Positions 14,932-22,443 of a stretch of DNA of 24,244 nucleotides are shown here, in pieces (positions within the stretch are counted from its first letter, which is position 1; each line of letters starts with the position of its first letter). Under the pieces are notes generated by a model, which was not told where the DNA came from, did no database searches, and was given only the letters and a program-made list of their open reading frames with translations. Origin of the DNA: an uncultured Coriobacteriaceae bacterium (GTDB taxonomy: Bacteria; Actinomycetota; Coriobacteriia; Coriobacteriales; Atopobiaceae); contig URWR01000005.1 of NCBI GenBank assembly GCA_900551595.1, positions 1-24,244 on the forward strand. Reading direction: 5' to 3'. The translations under genes were made by a program, and so were the position numbers.

Positions 14932-15957
14932 CTATTGCTCCTGTTCATCTTCAGTAATAACTTCACGAATACGCGAAATCTTTTTCATGGTTTGAGCGAA
15001 TTGTTCGGGTGTCAGTGCTTGTGCTCCGTCTGACCATGCCTTGCTTGGACAGTTATGAACTTCAATTTCAAGGCCATCTGCCCCTGCAGCCGTAGCGGCA
15101 AGTGCCATCGGCGAGACATAACGGGCATATCCTGTGGCGTGGCTTGGGTCGGCTACAACTGGTAAGTGAGAAAGATGATGCAGCACACTTACTGCAGAGA
15201 GGTCAAATGTATTGCGTGTGCGCGTCTCATAGGTACGGATTCCGCGTTCGCACAGAATAACCTGAGAGTTGCCTTCGCTCATGACGTATTCCGCTGCCAT
15301 GAGAAGCTCATCAATGGTGCCAGAAATGCCACGTTTGATAAGTACCGGAATGCCCGTACGACCTGCCTCACGCAGGAGAGTGAAGTTTTGTGAGTTACGG
15401 GCTCCGATCTGTAATACGTCAATGTTGCGATCGACAAATAGATCGAGATCACGAGCATCCATCACTTCTGTAACAATGGGCATATCAAGCTCGGCACGTG
15501 CCTCACAGAGTAAATCGAGGCCTTCTTTGCCCATTCCCTGATAGCTATAAGGGCTCGTACGAGGCTTAAAAGCTCCACCTCGAAGCATGGTTGCTCCTGC
15601 AGCATGCACTTCGCGAGCGATTTCGATGAGATTTTTTCCTTCGACTGAACAGGGGCCTGCAATCACCTGAAAGTGTCCGCCACCAAGAAGTACCCCGTGG
15701 CCACAGTCAACAACAGTGTCGGTGGGATGAAATTTCCTGTTAGCCTTCTTAAAAGGCTCTGAAACACGTTGCACGCGATCAACGATATCCATGCTTTCCA
15801 GCAAGAATGGATCTATCTGTGAGGTGTCTCCAATAAGGCCAATAATGGTCTCGTTTGTGCCTTGAGAAACGTTCGCAGAAAGGCCCTTTTCTTCAACCCA
15901 GCTGACAAAGTGGTGAATCTGTTCGGGCGTAGCAGTATTGTTGATAACAGCAATCAT
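14932..15957 (-). CDS. aroF: DAHP synthase with N-terminal ferredoxin-like regulatory domain
   Basis: This is the first enzyme of the shikimate pathway. It condenses PEP and erythrose-4-phosphate to DAHP. The N-terminal part (about 1-70) looks like the ferredoxin-like regulatory domain found on Thermotoga-type enzymes, which mediates feedback by tyrosine or phenylalanine there. The catalytic barrel (about 95-335) has GPCSVEG (metal ligand C103), KPRTSPYSYQG (131-141), QIGARNSQNF, IKRGISGTIDE (K208), ERGIRTYE and DPSHATG. The 341-residue length fits. The ATG at 15957 has only a weak ribosome site (GGA, 6 bases away). It is the first gene of the operon, with a consensus -10 about 75 bp upstream. 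Confidence 0.95.
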   Translation of the reverse strand: MIAVINNTATPEQIHHFVSWVEEKGLSANVSQGTNETIIGLIGDTSQIDPFLLESMDIVDRVQRVSEPFKKANRKFHPTDTVVDCGHGVLLGGGHFQVIAGPCSVEGKNLIEIAREVHAAGATMLRGGAFKPRTSPYSYQGMGKEGLDLLCEARAELDMPIVTEVMDARDLDLFVDRNIDVLQIGARNSQNFTLLREAGRTGIPVLIKRGISGTIDELLMAAEYVMSEGNSQVILCERGIRTYETRTRNTFDLSAVSVLHHLSHLPVVADPSHATGYARYVSPMALAATAAGADGLEIEVHNCPSKAWSDGAQALTPEQFAQTMKKISRIREVITEDEQEQ

Positions 15958-16031
15958 GTGTATTCCATACTCTCGTTGTTACGAATGGTTATCTCCATAA
16001 GCTTTCACACTTTACTACTAATAGCGGTCTG

Positions 16032-16037
16032 ATTATA
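16032..16037 (-). promoter_or_regulatory. Probable -10 element of the aromatic operon
   Basis: A perfect TATAAT reads on the minus strand at 16032-16037, about 75 bp before the aroF start. No good -35 is seen at 16-18 bases. The leader of about 70 bases is too short for a T-box and shows no T-box core or leader peptide rich in aromatic codons. Confidence 0.45.
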
Positions 16038-16155
16038 TAAAGCACAGGTAAACCCTTGACGGAGAAAGATAGTAAGGATGTTTACAGCTTCTTAAGATAC
16101 TGAGTAGTGCCTGTGAGAATCTTTTGACGAGAAGACTCTTGGTCGCGAAGGACGC

Positions 16156-16161
16156 TATAAT
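16156..16161 (+). promoter_or_regulatory. -10 element of the tRNA-Arg promoter
   Basis: TATAAT at 16156-16161 ends 10 bases before the mature tRNA 5' end, as expected for a stable RNA promoter. A TTGACG at 16124-16129 is 26 bases upstream, too far for a normal spacer, so the -35 is not assigned. Confidence 0.6.
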
Positions 16162-16171
16162 CACCGAGTGC

Positions 16172-16248
16172 GCCCTCATAGCTCAGTGGATCAGAGCGTT
16201 CGCCTCCGGAGCGAAAGGTCGTGGGTTCGAACCCCTCTGAGGGCACCA
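16172..16248 (+). tRNA. tRNA-Arg (anticodon CCG), CCA encoded
   Basis: The cloverleaf folds by hand. The acceptor is GCCCTCA/TGAGGGC (16172-16178 with 16238-16244) and the D stem is GCTC/GAGC. The anticodon stem TTCGC/GCGAA encloses loop CTCCGGA with anticodon CCG at 16206-16208. The variable loop is AGGTC and the T loop TTCGAAC. The discriminator is A, followed by a genomically encoded CCA (16246-16248). CCG reads CGG arginine codons. The T stem (GTGGG with CCCTC) has one T-T mismatch at positions 50/64, which is unusual but does not disturb the rest. Confidence 0.96.
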
Positions 16249-16258
16249 ATAAAAATGC

Positions 16259-16288
16259 GGCCCCCTTGTCGTTTTCGGCGAGGGGGCC
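16259..16288 (+). terminator. Strong hairpin terminator after tRNA-Arg, ahead of acnA
   Basis: A 13-bp stem (16259-16271 with 16276-16288, two G-U pairs, core GGCCCCCT/AGGGGGCC) closes on a TTTT loop. It begins 10 bases after the tRNA CCA. What follows is TCTTC, a weak T tract, so some read-through into acnA is possible. Confidence 0.75.
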
Positions 16289-16330
16289 TCTTCAAACGTT
16301 TGTCCAACAACAGAATTGAGGGGTCCCACT

Positions 16331-19021
16331 ATGGCAGACAACGCATTCGAAGAAGCGGTTCGTCGCGCTCGCAAGGGTTGTTGGGTTGAGCATGGGTCTC
16401 TTCGTCGTCTTGTGTACGATGTTTCTCAAATTCCAGGGGCCGAAACAATTCCTCGTTCTCTCGTGGTGCTTTTGGAAAATGTTGTTCGCAGAGCTTCAAA
16501 TGATGAAGAGGCTATCCAAAATGCCGAGCGCATTGTAAATGCAGGCCTTGCTGGTAAGCAGGGTGGCGAGATTGAGTTCATGCCAGCTCGTGTCCTGTTC
16601 CAGGACTTTACGGGCGTTCCCGTCTTTGTTGATTTTGCTGCAATGCGCGATGCTATGGTGGCACGCGGAGGGGATCCAACGCGTGTCAATCCTCATATCC
16701 CTTGTACGCTCGTTGTAGACCATTCAGTTGCAGCTGACTGTACTGGTACGCCAGATGCAGCAGAGAAGAACAGGCAAATAGAAGCTCAGCGCAATCACGA
16801 ACGATTTGCTTTCTTAAAGTGGGCAAGCCGTTCGTTTGATAATGTGCGTATTGTTCCGCCTGGAGTTGGCATTTGTCACCAGCTTAATGTTGAGCGTTTT
16901 TGTGACGTGGTTGGCAAGGATGCGCTTGCAACCTCAGATGCTGAAGTTGCATGCTTTGATACTCTGGTTGGAACCGATTCACACACCACTACGGCAAACG
17001 GCCTGGGTGTTCTTGGCTGGGGTGTCGGCGGCATTGAAGCTGAAGCCGCAGCTTTAGGTCAGCCTATTACCATGCTGGTGCCTGCGGTTGTAGGCTTGCA
17101 TCTTACCGGTGAGCTTCCGGCTGGAACGAGTGGTATGGACCTTGCCCTTACCGTGGCACAGCTTCTTCGTTCTGAAGGGGTTGTTGGCTGCTTTGTAGAG
17201 GTATGTGGTCCTGGCGTTGCAAAGCTTTCTGCTACTCAGCGGTGCTGTGTTGCCAATATGACTCCTGAGTATGGTTCTACCTGCACTTTGTTCCCAACAG
17301 ATGAGGTGGCGCTTTCGTATCTTAGCCTCGTGGGTCGCAATGCTGATGAGATTGCTTTTGCTCAGAGTTTCCTCGCGATGCAAGGTGTGTGGGGAAGTGG
17401 CGGCAATCGTCACTATGCACGCATGATTGAGTTGGATCTTTCTACGGTTGAGCCAAGCCTTGCTGGTCCATCTAGACCACATGACCGTTTGCCCATTTCT
17501 GCTTTGAAAAAGCAGTTCCGTAAGGCTGCCAAAGAGCATGGGTACCGATCTTTGGATCAAACATTTGCTGTGACGTGTGGTGATACAACCTATGATCTCG
17601 GACACGGCACTATTGCGATCGCTGCGGTAACGAGTTGCACAACAGCAACTGACCCTGCAATGATGGTTGCTGCCGGTCTTGTAGCTAAGAAGGCGGTTTC
17701 GTATGGGTTACAGGCAAAGCCATGGGTTAAGCGTGTACTTGCTCCTGGCAGCCATGCAACCCAAGAGCTTCTTGAACATGCTGGATTATCTGACGATCTC
17801 GCACACATAGGATTTGTGAATTGTGGTTATGGCTGCATGAGCTGTATTGGTAATTCAGGTCCTATTCTTCCTTGCCTCAAGGAACATGCTTCAGATATGG
17901 AGCTGACGAGCGTACTTTCTGGTAATCGAAATTTCGAGGGACGCATTTCTCCTGATGTTGCTCAGAATTACCTTTGCCAGCCAGCGCTTGTTGTTGCGTA
18001 TGCGTTAGTAGGAACTGTTGACGTTGATTTAAGTGAACAGCCAGTCGGAATAAGCAGCGATGGAACCCCTGTTATGCTTTCCGACATAATGCCTACAGAC
18101 GATGAGATACAGGCGGTTCTTGATGAGTATCTCAACCCGCTGCTTTTCTCAGAAACATCCAATGGATTGCTCCGCGGTGATAAAGCATGGGAATCCATCG
18201 AAGTGGGAGAAGTCGGTACATCTGCAACATTTGCATGGGATGAAAATTCAACATATGTTCGTCGAGCACCGTACTTTGAAATTGCTCATCCTCAAACCGA
18301 GCTTTCTGTAGAGAATGCTCGCTGCTTAGCGTTTCTGGGCGATTTTGTAACAACTGACCATATTTCTCCTGCGGGTACTATTGCACTTGATTCACCTGCT
18401 GCTCGTTATCTTGAAGAGCATGGCGTTGCACCCCAAGATTTCAATACATATGGAAGTCGCCGTGGAAATCATGAGGTAATGGCGCGCGGCACCTTTGCAA
18501 ATGTTCGCCTTGCGAATCAGTTGGTCGCTCCACGTCTGGGTGGCTGGACACGCGATCTTTTGGATGGTGCTGAGAAGAGCATCTTTGATGCAGCGGAGCA
18601 CTACCGTTGTGAGAAGACACCGCTTGTTGTTGTAGCTGGCAAAATGTACGGAAGTGGCTCTTCACGTGACTGGGCTGGTAAAGGCCCGTTGTTGCTTGGA
18701 GTCCGGGCTGTTCTCGCCGAGAGTTTTGAACGAATTCATCGTTCAAATCTCATAGGAATGGGAATATTACCGCTTGAATTGCCGCAGGGTGCAACCGCTA
18801 CTTCACTTGGATTGGATGGTACTGAGACATATTCCTTTGGACCTGTTGATCTTTCTGCTGGGCTTCCTGCCTCACGTACTACCGTGGTGACAGCAGAGCA
18901 TGCAGATGGTACAAGTATCCGATTTGAGTGCGTTGTTCGTGTTGATACACCAACGGAGGGTGCATACCTTGCAGCTGGCGGTATTCTGCCTTACGTGCTT
19001 AGTCAGCTCGAACGTGCCTAG
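16331..19021 (+). CDS. acnA: Aconitate hydratase (AcnA/IRP type)
   Basis: Aconitase interconverts citrate and isocitrate through cis-aconitate with a [4Fe-4S] cluster in the cytoplasm. In the 896-residue protein the cluster cysteines are C436 (VTSCTTATDP), C502 and C505 (GYGCMSCIGNSGP). The swivel domain carries the substrate-binding GSGSSRDWAGKGP (774 on), and TTANGLGVLGWGVGG lies near the N-terminal third. Length matches monomeric AcnA. I start at ATG 16331, with GAGGGG (16318-16323) 7 bases upstream; a TTG at 16316 is in frame but unlikely. No citrate synthase or isocitrate dehydrogenase gene is beside it. In an anaerobe it most likely feeds 2-oxoglutarate and glutamate synthesis, which is inference. 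Only 82 bp separate it from the tRNA gene. Confidence 0.96.
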   Translation: MADNAFEEAVRRARKGCWVEHGSLRRLVYDVSQIPGAETIPRSLVVLLENVVRRASNDEEAIQNAERIVNAGLAGKQGGEIEFMPARVLFQDFTGVPVFVDFAAMRDAMVARGGDPTRVNPHIPCTLVVDHSVAADCTGTPDAAEKNRQIEAQRNHERFAFLKWASRSFDNVRIVPPGVGICHQLNVERFCDVVGKDALATSDAEVACFDTLVGTDSHTTTANGLGVLGWGVGGIEAEAAALGQPITMLVPAVVGLHLTGELPAGTSGMDLALTVAQLLRSEGVVGCFVEVCGPGVAKLSATQRCCVANMTPEYGSTCTLFPTDEVALSYLSLVGRNADEIAFAQSFLAMQGVWGSGGNRHYARMIELDLSTVEPSLAGPSRPHDRLPISALKKQFRKAAKEHGYRSLDQTFAVTCGDTTYDLGHGTIAIAAVTSCTTATDPAMMVAAGLVAKKAVSYGLQAKPWVKRVLAPGSHATQELLEHAGLSDDLAHIGFVNCGYGCMSCIGNSGPILPCLKEHASDMELTSVLSGNRNFEGRISPDVAQNYLCQPALVVAYALVGTVDVDLSEQPVGISSDGTPVMLSDIMPTDDEIQAVLDEYLNPLLFSETSNGLLRGDKAWESIEVGEVGTSATFAWDENSTYVRRAPYFEIAHPQTELSVENARCLAFLGDFVTTDHISPAGTIALDSPAARYLEEHGVAPQDFNTYGSRRGNHEVMARGTFANVRLANQLVAPRLGGWTRDLLDGAEKSIFDAAEHYRCEKTPLVVVAGKMYGSGSSRDWAGKGPLLLGVRAVLAESFERIHRSNLIGMGILPLELPQGATATSLGLDGTETYSFGPVDLSAGLPASRTTVVTAEHADGTSIRFECVVRVDTPTEGAYLAAGGILPYVLSQLERA

Positions 19022-19071
19022 GCTTCTGTGTTTATTTGCATTGGGCTCCAGGCATTTTGGAAGGAATATCT

Positions 19072-20088
19072 GTGATTTGTCCTTACTGTGGCACAAATGT
19101 TTCCGATGACGCTTCGGTTTGTCCAGCATGTCACGGGGAGCTTGGTGCAACGACAGTTTTGCCAAAAATAGAAGGGAACTATTGCTCCGCATGCGGCTCT
19201 CTTTTGCCTGAAGGTGCCGCTACTTGTCCTGTTTGCGGTATGCCAGTAGTTAATGAGGAGGCTTCAAGCACAAACACCTCAAAGGACTCGGGACGTCAAT
19301 TGCATATCCCTGAGGTTGATGTGGCTGATGAAGAGGATGAGCAGGCTTTAGAAGAAACACACTCGATGCCTCGTATTGAGAGTGCTATTCCGGCTGAATC
19401 AGAACCTGATTATGGTCGCTTGCCTCATACAAAAACGGTTTTGGTTTGTGCATTGGCTTCACTGGTGCTCATTGGTGGCTTGGCTCTTATCCTTACACAT
19501 CCGTGGAATCCTCAGGCATATTCCTCTCGTGCAACTGAAGCGCGCGATACATCTACAGCGGGATTTCCTGGTGTAGTGGAACGCCTGAGCGGTCAGGATT
19601 CTTCTGATCAGGAGGATCAAGAAGAAACGCTTACTGGGGATGAGGCTACCTATCAGCAGCTTAGTGAGGATTACAAGGAGCTCGCAGATTTAGCAGAACG
19701 CATTGATAAGGCAGAAGATGGATTTGAAGAAGCTGCTTTTGGCGGCGATCAAGAAGCCTTTGATAATGCTTCCAGTGAATGTGAAGAACTTTCGTATGAT
19801 GTTTCAAATCTCATCAGCGATATACAATCCGTCGATGTAACTTCTGGAACATATGCTGAAGATGTTGAGCATCTCGTAACGCTGGGAAACTGGCTGAGGA
19901 ATCGTGTAGATGCACTGAATAGTGCGTGGAATAGTGCGGAAGCCTCCTCAGATCCCGCTGCAAATCGCGATGAAATAATGGCTCCTTTGGTGGGAAGTCA
20001 AAATGCCAGCGGAGAGAACACCTATAAAGGACTCTTCAACCAGAACTATGAAGCTTGGGAGCCACAGGCGCCCGATGAAAGCAATTAG
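19072..20088 (+). CDS. Double zinc-ribbon membrane protein of unknown function
   Basis: The 338-residue protein starts directly with a zinc ribbon: C3, C6, C17, C20 (CPYC and CPAC), and a second one at C38, C41, C52, C55 (CSAC and CPVC). An acidic, disordered stretch (about 62-118) follows, then one membrane helix (about 121-141, TVLVCALASLVLIGGLALIL). The acidic C-terminal domain (about 150-338) is probably coiled coil and outside the membrane. The start is GTG at 19072 with AAGGAA 6 bases upstream; a TTG at 19036 would add residues before the first ribbon and lacks a site. It follows acnA by 50 bp on the same strand. I do not recognise a specific function. A membrane-tethered sensor or scaffold is possible but not supported by a catalytic motif. 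Confidence 0.82.
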   Translation: MICPYCGTNVSDDASVCPACHGELGATTVLPKIEGNYCSACGSLLPEGAATCPVCGMPVVNEEASSTNTSKDSGRQLHIPEVDVADEEDEQALEETHSMPRIESAIPAESEPDYGRLPHTKTVLVCALASLVLIGGLALILTHPWNPQAYSSRATEARDTSTAGFPGVVERLSGQDSSDQEDQEETLTGDEATYQQLSEDYKELADLAERIDKAEDGFEEAAFGGDQEAFDNASSECEELSYDVSNLISDIQSVDVTSGTYAEDVEHLVTLGNWLRNRVDALNSAWNSAEASSDPAANRDEIMAPLVGSQNASGENTYKGLFNQNYEAWEPQAPDESN

Positions 20089-20171
20089 TTTATAAGTTTG
20101 GTCGGCTCTGTTCTGCTCATACTGTGAAATGATTCCAGACTGCAATGAGCTGGTAGAATTATGCCGATGAG

Positions 20172-20177
20172 TATAAT
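20172..20177 (+). promoter_or_regulatory. Possible -10 element upstream of the cyclophilin gene
   Basis: A perfect TATAAT lies 35 bases before the cyclophilin ATG, which would give a short leader. No matching -35 is seen at normal spacing, so this is tentative. Confidence 0.35.
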
Positions 20178-20212
20178 GTTCCTACAAGACGTAGGGTGAG
20201 AAAGGAGCGCAT

Positions 20213-20764
20213 ATGGGCTTTTTTGCAGATCCGCTCTATACACCTAAATACCAGGTCACTGGTGATGAAATTGCTGTCATCACCACTTCTAAAGGGGTTA
20301 TTCGTGTTCGCCTTGATGGCGAGGGTGCTCCTATTCATGTTGCTAACTTCTGTGAGCTTGCTTCTTCAGGATTCTATGATGACCTGAAGTTTCATCGTTA
20401 TGTTCCAGGTTTTGTAATTCAAGGTGGTTGTCCCAATACGCGTGAGATGACACCTGAAGATGTTGCAGCAGGCAAGCGTGGTGAGTTTGGTATGCCTGGT
20501 ACTGGCGGTCCGGGATACCGCATTCGTCATGAGTATGATACGAACCCGCATAATAGTCATGTGGATGGCGCACTTGCCATGGCTCGTTCAAGTGACCCAG
20601 ATTCTGCAGGCTCTCAGTTCTATTTCTGCTTAGGCCCGCAGCATGCACTCGATAGCGGCTATACCGTATTTGGAACGACAATAGATGGCATGGATGTGAT
20701 CTCCCAGCTTCGTGCAGGTGACGTTATTGAGTCTGTACGAATTGAGCATGAGGTGGCAGCATAG
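20213..20764 (+). CDS. Cyclophilin-type peptidyl-prolyl cis-trans isomerase
   Basis: The 183-residue protein is a single cyclophilin domain. Visible signatures are FHRYVPGFVIQGG (60-72, with the catalytic arginine R62), GTGGPGYRI, LAMARSSDPDSAGSQFYF (core SAGSQF with Q135 and F136) and the final YTVFGTTIDGMDVI. It speeds proline isomerisation during folding. No signal peptide or membrane helix is present, so it should act in the cytoplasm. The ATG follows AAAGGAG by 6 bases. It is 124 bp after the zinc-ribbon gene and 39 bp before the TPR gene. The two downstream genes read the same way and may share transcripts with it. Confidence 0.93.
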   Translation: MGFFADPLYTPKYQVTGDEIAVITTSKGVIRVRLDGEGAPIHVANFCELASSGFYDDLKFHRYVPGFVIQGGCPNTREMTPEDVAAGKRGEFGMPGTGGPGYRIRHEYDTNPHNSHVDGALAMARSSDPDSAGSQFYFCLGPQHALDSGYTVFGTTIDGMDVISQLRAGDVIESVRIEHEVAA

Positions 20765-20803
20765 CTATCATCTCAACGGGGGAGTGAAAAAGGAGTTATT
20801 ACC

Positions 20804-22324
20804 GTGGATCAACAAGCATTTGATGCGGCCCGCGCCGCATATCAGAAAGGTGACTGGGCTTCAGTAGTTGCCTATGTGGGGCAGGCAAAGCGTCCTGGTG
20901 AGGCTTTTGGTGCTGCTGACCATCTGAAGGGCAATGCTCTTATGAAAATGGGTCGCTATGAGGAAGCTGCTGCTGCATACGAAGAAGCGCTTGTTGACAC
21001 AGCTTATGGCAAGCGCGGTGCCCTTCGTTGCAATCAAGGTAGAGGGCTTCTGGCTGCTGGTCGTCTTGAAGCTGCTGTTGAAGCACTTACTGCAGCCACT
21101 CAGGATCCAGATTATGCCACCCCTTATAAAGCTCAGATGGCTTTAGGCGATGCACAAACGCGCCTGGGCAATGTACGTGAGGCTGGTATTGCCTACCGCA
21201 ATGCTGCTATCGATGAGAACAACCCAGATCCTTCAAGCGCCTTGGTGTGCCTTGGTGGGAGTTTTATGAAACTTGGACGTCCTGTCGATGCTGTTGAGGC
21301 ATATCGTACAGCCCTTGATTTCTCTACTCCTCTTGCTAACCAAAATGCAATCTGGGCAGATCTTGGCAGTGCCTACGTAGCTGCTAACCGCATGACAGAG
21401 GCAGTGGATGCTTTTGGGCGTGCAACAGCTGATGGTTCGTTGGAGCTTACGGCAGAGCAGCAAGCTTCTTTTACGGCTGCACAACGTGCCGTTGCCGCGC
21501 TGTCTTCTCATGGCCCTTCTGAGACCGATGCACTCCTTGCACAAGCTGGCTATGATACTGCTGGTGGTACCGGTGGCATCCAGATAGATCCTTTAGATCC
21601 GCTTGGCAAGTCCGGCGAGCTTATGCCATCACCTGAAGACACAGGCTTTTTCTCCATTTCGGAAGGCGATCTGGTCCAGGCTGATAAGGACGACCGTAAG
21701 ATGCGTCGCAAGCATCGTCATACCGGTCTTAAGATCTTCCTTGTCATCTTTATTATTCTTCTCATCCTTGCTGGTGCAGCTACTGCACTTTATCTCAATG
21801 GGTTTGGATGGCCTACGCAGGAATCGGTTGTTGAATCCTTATTTACAAGTGATGATCCATCCGCTTCTCTGAGCTCATCTCTTTCTGATGAGGCTTCTTC
21901 TGAGGTATTAGCGGTGCTGCCTGCTGGTGTAGAGAATGTTCAGATTGATGGACTCGATCGGTCCATGGCAACCTCTACTGCTCATGTAAAGGTCACGCTT
22001 TCCAACGGTGGGGAAGTTGAATATAACGTCGATCTGGTCCGTTCTGGCATTTCTTGGGCGGTCAGTTCCGTTGAGCCGGTATATGCTTCTCAATCCTCAA
22101 ATGGAACAACGCTCGAATCTTCATCAGACGATGCTTCTGATACTTCTGATTCGACAACCTCTGAGGGCACTGCAGATACTGATGCAAATGCTTCAAATGA
22201 TGCATCTTCAACTGATACAAACGCTTCTAGTGATAGCTCTGCTACTTCTAGTGATAACTCCTCCACAGATACGGACAATGCATCGCAAAACGCCGATTCT
22301 GAGGGCACGGTTGTTACTGGTTAA
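20804..22324 (+). CDS. TPR-repeat membrane protein with Ser/Asp-rich tail
   Basis: The 506-residue protein has an N-terminal set of tetratricopeptide-like helix pairs (about 1-235; for example GNALMKMGRYEEAAAAYEEAL). A basic patch (KMRRKHRH, about 299-306) and one membrane helix (about 309-330) follow. By the positive-inside rule the TPR part is cytoplasmic. Outside is a small domain (about 355-430, with VENVQIDGLDRSMATSTAHV) and a low-complexity tail rich in Ser, Asp, Thr, Asn and Ala (about 430-506, 22100-22320). The GTG start at 20804 follows AAGGAG by 8 bases. The gene lies 119 bp before mreB, which makes a role near the cell-wall machinery conceivable. I do not recognise a named family beyond TPR. 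Confidence 0.86.
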   Translation: MDQQAFDAARAAYQKGDWASVVAYVGQAKRPGEAFGAADHLKGNALMKMGRYEEAAAAYEEALVDTAYGKRGALRCNQGRGLLAAGRLEAAVEALTAATQDPDYATPYKAQMALGDAQTRLGNVREAGIAYRNAAIDENNPDPSSALVCLGGSFMKLGRPVDAVEAYRTALDFSTPLANQNAIWADLGSAYVAANRMTEAVDAFGRATADGSLELTAEQQASFTAAQRAVAALSSHGPSETDALLAQAGYDTAGGTGGIQIDPLDPLGKSGELMPSPEDTGFFSISEGDLVQADKDDRKMRRKHRHTGLKIFLVIFIILLILAGAATALYLNGFGWPTQESVVESLFTSDDPSASLSSSLSDEASSEVLAVLPAGVENVQIDGLDRSMATSTAHVKVTLSNGGEVEYNVDLVRSGISWAVSSVEPVYASQSSNGTTLESSSDDASDTSDSTTSEGTADTDANASNDASSTDTNASSDSSATSSDNSSTDTDNASQNADSEGTVVTG

Positions 22325-22341
22325 GTGAAATAAATGCTTGT

Positions 22342-22370
22342 TTGTACCTTCAGGATGCATGATGTATGAG
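22342..22370 (+). promoter_or_regulatory. Possible mreB promoter
   Basis: TTGTAC (22342-22347) and TATGAG (22365-22370) are 17 bases apart, just after the TPR stop and about 75 bp before mreB. Each hexamer matches consensus at 4 of 6 positions, so the call is weak. Confidence 0.33.
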
Positions 22371-22405
22371 CTTTGTTAGACTGAAGAAGAAACGAAACCG
22401 TGTGT

Positions 22406-22424
22406 CGACCGAAGGGATCGGTCG
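22406..22424 (+). repeat. Hairpin in the mreB leader
   Basis: CGACCGA (22406-22412) pairs with TCGGTCG (22418-22424) around a 5-base loop, 19 bases before the mreB ATG. No T run follows, so it is not a standard terminator. It may be a leader structure or a protein-binding site. Confidence 0.4.
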
Positions 22425-22443
22425 GTCTGAGGGATAGGAAACA

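Noticed and set aside
15958..16170. TyrR-like box or attenuator in the aro leader
   Set aside because: A TGTAAA followed by TTAC is seen on the minus strand, but the match is partial, TyrR is not expected in this group, and no leader peptide or terminator/antiterminator pair is visible.
17054..17605. Minus-strand open frame of 183 codons opposite acnA
   Set aside because: Shadow of aconitase, with an improbable amino acid mix and no start signal.
20115..20150. GCTCAT/ATGAGC inverted repeat after the zinc-ribbon gene
   Set aside because: Only 6 bp with a 24-base loop and no U tract; too weak to call a terminator.
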